In this document: positions 58,127 to 64,000 of the stretch, in pieces
Position numbering within the stretch: position 1 is the first letter of the stretch
How the letters are laid out: every line of letters begins with the position of its first letter
Assembly (NCBI RefSeq): GCF_016860525.1
Contig: NZ_BNEA01000001.1
Coordinates: 310,001 to 374,000, forward strand
DNA length: 64,000 nucleotides
Origin: Streptomyces rubradiris
Lineage (GTDB): Bacteria > Actinomycetota > Actinomycetes > Streptomycetales > Streptomycetaceae
Direction: 5' to 3'
Position numbers and translations under genes: made by a program
The notes under the pieces: generated by a model
Seen by the model: the letters and a program-made list of their open reading frames with translations, nothing else
Databases searched by the model: none
What the model was told of the DNA's origin: nothing

Positions 58127-59699
58127 GCGGGCCGGGGCGGTCCCGTTCCAGTACCGCCATCGCCGCGTTGTGCCCCGGCACCCCGCTCACCCCGCCGCCG
58201 CGCACCGCGCCCGCCCCGCACAGCAGGACGTTCGCGTGCCGGGTCTCCACGCCCCAACGGCCCGAACTCCCCTCGGCGTAGGGCCAGGACAGGGCTCGGT
58301 GGAAGATGTGGCCGCCGGGCAGCCGGAGGTCCCGTTCCAGGTCCAGCGGGGTCTTCGCCTCGACGCAGGGGCGGCCGTCGGCGTCGGTGACCAGGCAGTC
58401 GGCGAGCGGCTCGGCGAGATGGGCGTCGAGCTGGGCGAGGGTGGCCGCCAGCAGTTCCTCGCGTACGGCGTCGTTGTCCCGGTCGAACAGCCGGGCCGGG
58501 GTGTGCAGACCGAACAGGGTGAGCGTGTGGCAGCCGCGCTCGGCGAGGCGGGGGCCGAGGATGGTGGGGTCGGTCAGGGAGTGGCAGTAGATCTCCGACG
58601 GCGGGGCGGCCGGGAGCCGGCCGGCGGCGGCCTCGGCGTGGGCGGTGGCGAGTTGCCGGTAGCCCTCGGCGATGTGGAAGGTGCCGGCGAACGCCTCGCG
58701 GGGGTCGACGTCGGGGTCGCGCAGCCGGGGCAGCCGGGTGAGCAGCATGTTCACCTTGAGCTGGGCGCCTTCGGCGGGCTCGGGCGCCGGGTCGCCGGTG
58801 AGCGCGGCCAGTTGGTGCGGGGAGGCGCCCACCAGGACGTACCGGGCGGCGGCGGTGCCCTCGCCGTCGGCCGTGCGGTAGGTGATCTCGGCGGTGTGTC
58901 CGTCGGTGTCGATGCGGACCGCCTCGTGCCCGGTGGCGATGCGCGCCCCCGCCGAACGGGCCGCCGCGGCCAGCGCGTCGGTCAGCGCGCCCATGCCGCC
59001 GACGGGCACGTCCCAGGCGCCGGTGCCGCCGCCGATGACGTGGTAGAGGAAGCAGCGGTTCTGGACCAGGGTGGGGTCGTGGGCGTCGGCGAAGGTGCCG
59101 ATGAGCGCGTCGGTGAGGACGATGCCGCGGACCAGGTCGTCGGCGAACGTCTCCTCGATGGCGACGCCGACCGGCTCCTCGAACAGGGCCCGCCAGGCGG
59201 CCTCGTCGTCGACGCGGCGGCGCAACTCCTCCCGGCCGGGCAGCGGTTCGGTGAGCGTGGGGAAGACGCGCCGGGCGACGTGGCCCGTCATGCCGTAGAA
59301 GCGCCGCCAGGCGGTGTACTCGCGGTCGTCGCCGGTGAGCCGGGCGAACGCCTCCCGGGTGCGCTGCTCGCCGCCGCCGACCAGCAGGCCCGTGGGCCGG
59401 CCCGCCCGCTGTGCGGGGGTGTACGAGGAGATGGTGCGCGGGCGGACGCGGAAGTCCAGGCCGAGATCGCGCACGATCTTCCGCGGCAGCAGGCTGACCA
59501 GGTAGGAGTACCGGGACAGCCGGGCGTCGACGCCGGCGAAGGGGCGGGTGGAGACGGCGGCGCCGCCGGTGTGGTCCAGGCGTTCCAGCACCAGCACGGA
59601 GCGGCCGGCCCGGGCCAGGTAGGCGGCGGCGACCAGGCCGTTGTGGCCACCGCCGACGATCACGGCGTCATACGCGCGGGTCGGCTCGTTCGCGGACAT
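58092..59699 (-). CDS. Phytoene-desaturase-like FAD-dependent oxidoreductase
   Basis: 535 residues with the FAD/NAD-binding start YDAVIVGGGHNGLVAAAYLA (GxGxxG) and the carotenoid-desaturase-like layout: VLERLDHTGGAAVSTRPFAG, FLYHVIGGGTGAWDVPVGGM (substrate-domain motif GGTGAWxxPxGGM), and the C-terminal FAD segment NVLLCGAGAVRGGGVSGVPG. ATG 59699 has GAAGGA before it. Members act on carotenoids, retinoids or other hydrophobic amines/alcohols; no other carotenoid genes are near. It overlaps the beta-lactamase-fold gene at its 3' end by 35 bp. Confidence 0.9.
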   Translation of the reverse strand: MSANEPTRAYDAVIVGGGHNGLVAAAYLARAGRSVLVLERLDHTGGAAVSTRPFAGVDARLSRYSYLVSLLPRKIVRDLGLDFRVRPRTISSYTPAQRAGRPTGLLVGGGEQRTREAFARLTGDDREYTAWRRFYGMTGHVARRVFPTLTEPLPGREELRRRVDDEAAWRALFEEPVGVAIEETFADDLVRGIVLTDALIGTFADAHDPTLVQNRCFLYHVIGGGTGAWDVPVGGMGALTDALAAAARSAGARIATGHEAVRIDTDGHTAEITYRTADGEGTAAARYVLVGASPHQLAALTGDPAPEPAEGAQLKVNMLLTRLPRLRDPDVDPREAFAGTFHIAEGYRQLATAHAEAAAGRLPAAPPSEIYCHSLTDPTILGPRLAERGCHTLTLFGLHTPARLFDRDNDAVREELLAATLAQLDAHLAEPLADCLVTDADGRPCVEAKTPLDLERDLRLPGGHIFHRALSWPYAEGSSGRWGVETRHANVLLCGAGAVRGGGVSGVPGHNAAMAVLERDRPGPLSRPTPASPPP

Positions 59700-59849
59700 G
59701 GTCCTTCGTAGCACGCCCTGATCCACGAGGGCCAGAGCCGGCCCCGGCCGGGATACAGGGGCGTACCACGGCCGCCCGCCTCCGCGTGCCGCACATGAAC
59801 CGGGGTGGGCCCGGCAGCCGGAGAACGGACCACGCCACAAACTTAGCGC

Positions 59850-60147
59850 GCCGCACTCGGACCGGTCCGGCCCGAAGACGACGGGCCGATCGGGACCAGA
59901 GCCTGCCGGGTGCGCACCCGAACCGGTCCGGCCCCAAGCGACCGGCCGATCACGACCGGAACCTGCCAGTCGCGCACCCGAACCGGTCCAGCCCCAAGCG
60001 ACCCGCCGATCACGACCGGAACCTGCCAGTCGCGCACCCGAACCGGTCCAGCCCCAAGCGACCCGCCGATCACGACCGGAGCCTGCCCGGTGCGCACTTG
60101 CCCCAGTCCGGCCGAAGGCCGGCGGTCGATCAAGGCCGGAGCTTCTC
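59850..60147. repeat. 60-bp tandem repeat array
   Basis: Five units with a period of exactly 60 bp run from about 59850 to 60147. The central copies at 59941-60000 and 60001-60060 differ at one base; outer copies are degenerate. A common core is CGATCACGACCGGA followed by ACCCGAACCGGTCC. The period is a multiple of three, so an open frame runs through on both strands, but the product is repetitive and not credible. The last copy reaches the 3' end of the DUF2236 gene. No gene is present in 59700-60129. Confidence 0.85.
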
Positions 60148-60996
60148 CGGGGCCGGACGGGCGTCGGGGCCGAGGCGGGCCATGGCGCGCAGGATGTGCT
60201 TCGGGGGGAGCTGCCAGCGCACCCGGGCGGGTATCGCGCGCAGCACGGCGCCCGTGGCGCGCAGCCTCCGGGTGACGGCGGCGGGCGCGGGGGCGGGTCT
60301 GCCGTACAGCTCGTGGGCGTACGCGGGCAGGGAGGCGTACGCCAGGTGTGCCACCCACCGCCACAGCACCTCCCGCGCCGGGATCAGGAGCGGGTGGGCC
60401 GGCGGGCGGCGCAGGAAGTCGTCCACCTCGCGGGCTTCCGGGCCGGCGGCCAGTTCGGGCCGTACCTTCTCGAAGTAGGCGGCCAGTTCGGCGCGGTTCG
60501 CCGGTACGGTCTCCGGGTCGAGCCCCACCAGCCGGGCTCCGGCCCGGTGTTCGGCCACGTACCGGTCGGCCTGGGCGTCGGTGAGCGGGAACCCCGAGCG
60601 GCGCAGGACGTGCAGATAGGAGTCGATCTCCGCGCAGTGCACCCACAGCAGCAGCGCGGGCTCGTCGAGGCCGTAGCGTTCGCCGGTGTCCGGGTCGGTG
60701 GCGGTCAGCCTGGCGTGGATCCCGCGCACCCGGGCCCCGGCCCGCTCGGCGGCCTCGGTGGTGCCGTACGTCGTCGTCCCCACGAAGTTCGCCGTCCGCC
60801 GCAGCCGCCCCCAGGCGTCCCGCCGGAAGTCGGAGTTCTGCGTCACCCCCCGTACCGCCCGCGGATGCAGCGCCTGAAGATACAGCGCCCGCACCCCCGC
60901 GACCCACATCATGGGGTCACCGTGCATCTGCCAGGTCACCGAGCCGGGCGTGAACAGCCCGGGATCGCCCGTGCCCGCGGGCGTGGCCACGGCCAT
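60130..60996 (-). CDS. Oxygenase MpaB-family protein (DUF2236)
   Basis: 288 residues, alpha-helical, typical of DUF2236: GDPGLFTPGSVTWQMHGDPM, MWVAGVRALYLQALHPRAVR, NSDFRRDAWGRLRRTANFVG, the conserved LLWVHCAEIDSYLHVLR with its histidine, and LLIPAREVLWRWVAHLAYAS. The group includes latex-clearing-protein-related and MpaB membrane-associated oxygenases; several histidines suggest a heme or metal site. No signal peptide, and no clear transmembrane helix. The substrate is unknown; its place between steroid-type CoA genes hints at a hydrophobic substrate. ATG 60996. Confidence 0.85.
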   Translation of the reverse strand: MAVATPAGTGDPGLFTPGSVTWQMHGDPMMWVAGVRALYLQALHPRAVRGVTQNSDFRRDAWGRLRRTANFVGTTTYGTTEAAERAGARVRGIHARLTATDPDTGERYGLDEPALLLWVHCAEIDSYLHVLRRSGFPLTDAQADRYVAEHRAGARLVGLDPETVPANRAELAAYFEKVRPELAAGPEAREVDDFLRRPPAHPLLIPAREVLWRWVAHLAYASLPAYAHELYGRPAPAPAAVTRRLRATGAVLRAIPARVRWQLPPKHILRAMARLGPDARPAPEKLRP

Positions 60997-61088
60997 CGCA
61001 AGTCACCTCTGGTCGGTCCGTCGTCGCCGCCGGTGGAAGCTCTCCGGTGGCCCGCACCGCCCGACGCCGCGCGGCGCGGACCATCTGC

Positions 61089-61808
61089 TCATTCTCCCAG
61101 GTCCTCCATCGGGATGGGCGCGTCGAACACATCGACGACGAATTCCGAGGTTCCGTTGCCCTCGAAGTCGACGTCGCGATCACTGCGGAGCAGGGTATGG
61201 ATCCGGACCCGGCGCCCCTCGGCGCTCGCCGCTTCCGCTACGACGAGTGCGCCGCGAACGGGTCCGAGGTTTCCCAGCGGCTCCTGGCTCGTCCACGTGT
61301 TCACAAGCCGGGTGCCTGCCGGAAGCGCCCAGGTGCGCGGCTCGGCACTGGCCGGCACGGAGACCTCGTCGCTGCGCAGTTGGACCACCCAGTTGACGTC
61401 GCCGTCACCGCGGCGCTCGTTCCACATCCGGATCCCGAGCCCGATCATGTAGGCGCCGTCGAGAAATTCTCGGAGCTCGTCGTCAAGCCGGTGGAAGTAC
61501 ACGGCCTCTCGGACGATGTCGACCGGCCCGTACCCGGTGAAGGCTCCGAGTTCCGGGGCGCACCTCTCCTTGAGGTACTGCCGCGCCGCCATGCTCACCG
61601 CCTTCGGAACACGGTCCAGCACGGCCTGGAGAGCCGCGTCGTCCCGGTCGGCCAAGTAGCTGTTCAGACCGCCGACAAGCTCCTCGGTCAGATGGAGATC
61701 CTCCGCGCCCAGCGCAGTCACCGCCTCCAACTGTTCGTGAGGCTCCTTGACGAGGGCGAACACCCTGCTCCGCGCCGGGCTCGTGTGCGCGATGAACGAA
61801 TAGACCAT
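61089..61808 (-). CDS. Unknown protein in a lower-GC stretch
   Basis: 239 residues from ATG 61808 (MVYSFIAHTSPARSRVFALV), with GAGGCGGA just upstream. No motif or family is recognised. The sequence is mostly helical at the start (HEQLEAVTALGAEDLHLTEE, LDGAYMIGLGIRMWNERRGD), then beta-rich (VVQLRSDEVSVPASAEPRTW and LVVAEAASAEGRRVRIHTLL). No signal peptide or membrane segment. Its codons are visibly less GC-rich at third positions than its neighbours, which suggests acquisition by transfer or weak purifying selection. An upstream intergenic region of 393 bp separates it from the acyl-CoA dehydrogenase. Confidence 0.6.
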   Translation of the reverse strand: MVYSFIAHTSPARSRVFALVKEPHEQLEAVTALGAEDLHLTEELVGGLNSYLADRDDAALQAVLDRVPKAVSMAARQYLKERCAPELGAFTGYGPVDIVREAVYFHRLDDELREFLDGAYMIGLGIRMWNERRGDGDVNWVVQLRSDEVSVPASAEPRTWALPAGTRLVNTWTSQEPLGNLGPVRGALVVAEAASAEGRRVRIHTLLRSDRDVDFEGNGTSEFVVDVFDAPIPMEDLGE

Positions 61809-62201
61809 TTTCCGCCTCACCGGATGTCTCGGAGAACGGCGCCACGACGCACACGGGCGTCGGCACCGCCACAAGCAAAAGGACTTCCGCCCACGCGTCG
61901 ACGTGTCGGCCGAACTACGAGTTCGTCCGCATGGCCGGCCAGGCAGAACACTGTCGGGCCCGGCACTTGAGCCCGGACCCGCATAGTCGCGTCAAGCTAA
62001 CAGATCACCGCGGCGAAGGGAAGATCACTCAAGGCACCTCGCGGCGAGGACGTATGCCGGATCGGGCGTCGAACTCCCTACCGACTTCGGCTCGTCGGGG
62101 GGAAACCCGGCGAAGTCCCGGGCGGTTGTGGAGGAACCCGGCTCCCGGCCCCGGCTCTGCCTCGCGCAACCTGCTCGAATGTCGCCCGTGCCGGCCAGAC
62201 C
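61809..62201. other. Lower-GC intergenic region with a small inverted repeat
   Basis: 393 bp between the unknown gene and the acyl-CoA dehydrogenase stop codon. CGAAC-TACGA-GTTCG at 61911-61925 is a 15-bp inverted repeat about 105 bp upstream of the unknown gene. An open frame from ATG 61931 is rich in Arg/Pro and not credible. AT-rich bases lie at 61985-62040. Confidence 0.45.
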
Positions 62202-63380
62202 CTACCGCCGCACCCTCGGCATCCCCAGGCCCAGCCAGGAGATGATCTCGCGTTGGATCTCGTTGTTGCCGCCGCCGAAGGTGAAGATGACCGCGGAGCG
62301 GTAGCCGCGTTCCAGGTCGCCGTGGAGGGCGGCGCCGGCCGAGCCCTCCTTGAGGGGGCCGGCCGCGGCGAGGATCTCCATGAGCCAGGCGTAGGCGTCC
62401 CGGCGGGCCTCGGAGCCGTAGACCTTGACCGCGGAGGCGTCCTGCGGGGTGAGGGTGCCGTCCTGGACGGCCGTGACCATCTGCCAGTTGAGGAGTTTCA
62501 GCGCGTCGAGCCGGGTGTGGGTGCGGGCGAGCAGCCGGCGCACCCAGGGCAGGTCGGCGACCCGGCGGCCGTCGGCGAGCTCGGTCTCCAGCGCCCAGCG
62601 GCGTACGTCGTGCAGCGCGCGGATCGCCATGGTCCCGTGCGCGGCGAGGGTGACGCGTTCGTGGTTGAGCTGGTTGGTGATCAGCCGCCAGCCCTCGTTC
62701 TCCGCGCCGACGCGGCGGGAGACGGGGACGCGGACGTTCTCGTAGTAGCTCGCGGTGGTGTCGTGGGAGGCGAGGGTGCGGATCAGGGTGCAGGAGTAGC
62801 CGGGGTCGGACGTCGGCACCAGCAGCATGGTGATGCCCTTGTGCGGCGGCGCCCCGGGATCGGTGCGCACGGCCAGCCACACCCAGTCCGCGGTGTCGCC
62901 GTTCGTCGTCCAGATCTTCTGCCCGTTGACGACGTACTCGTCCCCCTCGCGTACCGCCCTGGTCCTCAGCGACGCCAGGTCGGTACCGGCGCCGGGCTCG
63001 CTGTAGCCGATCGCGAAGTCGATCTCGCCGGAGAGGATGCGGGGCAGGAAGTACGCCTTCTGCTCGTCGGTGCCGTACCGCATGATCGTCGGTCCGACCG
63101 TGTTCAGCGCCATCAGCGGCAGCGGCACCCCGGCCTGCGCGGCCTCGTCGAAGAAGACGAACTGCTCCATCGCCGTCAGCCCGCGCCCGCCGTACTCCTC
63201 GGGCCAGCCGACGCCGAGCCAGCCGTCCGCGCCGAGCCGGCGGATGGTGGCGCGGTAGAACCGCTTCTGCTCGGCCGGGTCGGTGTACCGGGCGTAGGCG
63301 TTGTCCGGGACCAGCTCGGCGAAGTAGGCCCGCAGTTCGGCGCGCAGCCGCTGCTGCTCGGGCGTGTGGTCGAGGTGCAC
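62202..63380 (-). CDS. Acyl-CoA dehydrogenase, FadE26-like
   Basis: FAD-dependent acyl-CoA dehydrogenase of 392 residues from GTG 63380 (VHLDHTPEQQRLRAELRAYF), with GGAGG a few bases upstream. Typical motifs are GWLGVGWPEEYGGRGLTAME, IGYSEPGAGTDLASLRTRAV, VNGQKIWTTNGDTADWVWLA, SYYENVRVPVSRRVGAENEG and TFGGGNNEIQREIISWLGLG. The pattern is closest to mycobacterial FadE26 (ChsE4), one subunit of a heterotetramer that acts on steroid side-chain acyl-CoAs. Its usual partner (FadE27-like) is not adjacent. A perfect KstR-type site lies 44 bp upstream. Confidence 0.9.
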   Translation of the reverse strand: MHLDHTPEQQRLRAELRAYFAELVPDNAYARYTDPAEQKRFYRATIRRLGADGWLGVGWPEEYGGRGLTAMEQFVFFDEAAQAGVPLPLMALNTVGPTIMRYGTDEQKAYFLPRILSGEIDFAIGYSEPGAGTDLASLRTRAVREGDEYVVNGQKIWTTNGDTADWVWLAVRTDPGAPPHKGITMLLVPTSDPGYSCTLIRTLASHDTTASYYENVRVPVSRRVGAENEGWRLITNQLNHERVTLAAHGTMAIRALHDVRRWALETELADGRRVADLPWVRRLLARTHTRLDALKLLNWQMVTAVQDGTLTPQDASAVKVYGSEARRDAYAWLMEILAAAGPLKEGSAGAALHGDLERGYRSAVIFTFGGGNNEIQREIISWLGLGMPRVRR

Positions 63381-63424
63381 GGCGCCTCCAGGCTCCCCAA
63401 GGGCGGTCCTGACGGCGCACACCG

Positions 63425-63438
63425 TAGAACGTGTTCCA
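63425..63438. promoter_or_regulatory. KstR-consensus palindrome before the acyl-CoA dehydrogenase
   Basis: TAGAACGTGTTCCA fits the published KstR motif TnnAACnnGTTnnA at every fixed position. It lies 44 bp upstream of the acyl-CoA dehydrogenase start, where a repressor site is expected. KstR is the TetR-family repressor of cholesterol catabolism genes in actinobacteria. Confidence 0.65.
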
Positions 63439-63500
63439 GAAATTGGGAATGGCGGGGCCCGGGGAATTCACCCGCGGGCCCGCGGTCGGGGTCACGGTGC

Positions 63501-63872
63501 TCAGCCGAGCAGTTCCAGGAAGTCCGCGCAGGCGTCGGCGCAGGCCCGGCAGCTGGCCGCGGCCGACTCGGCGCCGGGATGCCCGTCGAAGGCCCGGGCG
63601 CACTCCAGGCAGACCGAGCGGCACCAGTCCACCCGGGCCCGGATGCCCTCCTCGTCCTGCTGGTTCTCCTCGCTCAGCGCCCGGCAGGTGGCGTCGCACG
63701 CCTCGGCGCACATGATGCCCAGCCGGCGCACGCGCTCCTGGTCCTCGCTGCCGTCCGGGTCGACCAGACTCGCGCGCACGGCACAGGCCCGGGCGCACTC
63801 CGTGCACGCCTGGGCACAGGTGAAACGGTCCTCTAGGAACCGGTACAGCTGCTGGGAAGTCGGCGATGTCAC
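63501..63872 (-). CDS. Cys-rich four-helix-bundle copper-binding protein
   Basis: 123-residue small protein of the Csp/DUF326 four-helix-bundle type that stores or chelates copper(I) through many Cys side chains. At least twelve cysteines occur in CxxxC-type pairs: CAQACTECARAC, MCAEACDATC, WCRSVCLECA, SCRACADACADF. The N-terminus MTSPTSQQLYRFLEDRF has no signal peptide, so the protein is cytosolic. It is immediately upstream (divergent side) of nothing known; copper-responsive regulation is possible but no CsoR site was found. Confidence 0.9.
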   Translation of the reverse strand: MTSPTSQQLYRFLEDRFTCAQACTECARACAVRASLVDPDGSEDQERVRRLGIMCAEACDATCRALSEENQQDEEGIRARVDWCRSVCLECARAFDGHPGAESAAASCRACADACADFLELLG

Positions 63873-64000
63873 GCCGGTCGGGTAGCCGGGGCGGACGGGC
63901 GCAAACCACCGCCCCGGGGCGTACGGCCACCGGTTCGCACGGCACCCTCATCCCCCATCACTGACCCGCATTGTCCTGATTTGCACCCTTATGGAATGGG
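63873..64000. other. Right-edge intergenic sequence
   Basis: 128 bp upstream of the copper-protein gene, presumably its promoter; AT-richer near 63955-63990. Nothing more can be said; any gene further right is cut off. Confidence 0.4.

Noticed and set aside
59850..60147. CRISPR array
   Set aside because: The 60-bp period is continuous with no distinct spacers; copies diverge gradually, and no cas gene is near.
61911..61925. LexA (SOS) box CGAAC-TACGA-GTTCG
   Set aside because: The LexA box of actinobacteria has a 4-base centre between GAAC and GTTC; here the centre is 5, so the match fails.
1..64000. tRNA, rRNA, insertion sequence, integrase, prophage or toxin-antitoxin genes
   Set aside because: None was recognised on reading both strands, except the orphan DUF397 gene; no inverted-repeat-flanked transposase was seen.

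Overview
The window is high-GC actinobacterial DNA, almost certainly from a Streptomyces chromosome. The evidence is GC-rich third codon positions throughout, a sortase-anchored long chaplin, an SsgA-family sporulation protein, an NsdA/NsdB-type regulator, a DUF397 protein, a baeRF protein and many secreted hydrolases. No rRNA, tRNA, CRISPR array, insertion sequence or prophage was seen. Genes lie on both strands, in short operons or singly.

Positions 1-15,000 are metabolic and accessory. They hold a truncated aldo/keto reductase divergent from a LysR regulator, DinB, a VOC-adenosine deaminase pair, a PPOX protein, a second aldo/keto reductase, a GH19 chitinase behind two tandem DasR-type sites, an aldehyde dehydrogenase and an acyl-CoA dehydrogenase-like flavoprotein. 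A sulfonate operon (ssuE-ssuD) follows, preceded by a 27-codon leader peptide gene. Next come an SPW membrane protein, an SRPBCC/GNAT pair and an APC permease. Positions 15,000-19,300 hold a secreted GH2 exo-beta-D-glucosaminidase with a readable promoter and 19-bp operator, and a secreted protein with a C-terminal beta-sandwich module. With the chitinase this makes a chitin/chitosan theme.

Positions 19,700-36,500 have a developmental flavour: a long chaplin with an LAxTG signal, two secreted tripeptidyl-aminopeptidase-like hydrolases, asparagine synthetase, a baeRF protein, a Gfo/Idh/MocA dehydrogenase, an SsgA-like protein, a PAS-SpoIIE phosphatase-like protein lacking one metal-binding Asp, an NsdB-like regulator and an aminoglycoside-phosphotransferase-fold protein. 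Positions 36,500-43,900 hold a gene remnant, an SPOR-less secreted amidase, two secreted esterases, a universal stress protein and a DUF397 protein.

Positions 44,100-63,400 are the most interesting part. A four-gene operon (EchA19-like hydratase, DUF35 OB-fold protein, Ltp4-like and Ltp3-like thiolases) is transcribed divergently from a FadD19-like acyl-CoA synthetase. Gene content and arrangement recall the mycobacterial cholesterol side-chain genes. Further along are PaaK behind a PaaR-like palindrome, two more acyl-CoA synthetases, an IpdC-like flavoprotein and a FadE26-like acyl-CoA dehydrogenase behind a perfect match to the KstR consensus. A 17-bp palindrome, TCTGA-N7-TCAGA, recurs upstream of both the EchA19/FadD19 pair and the IpdC-like operon. 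I infer a co-regulated steroid- or isoprenoid-acyl-CoA catabolic regulon; no ring-degradation gene and no cognate regulator is in the window. Interspersed are a truncated MFS transporter pseudogene, a serine beta-lactamase-fold hydrolase, a phytoene-desaturase-like flavoprotein, a 60-bp tandem repeat array, a DUF2236 protein, a lower-GC orphan gene and a Cys-rich copper-binding-type four-helix protein.
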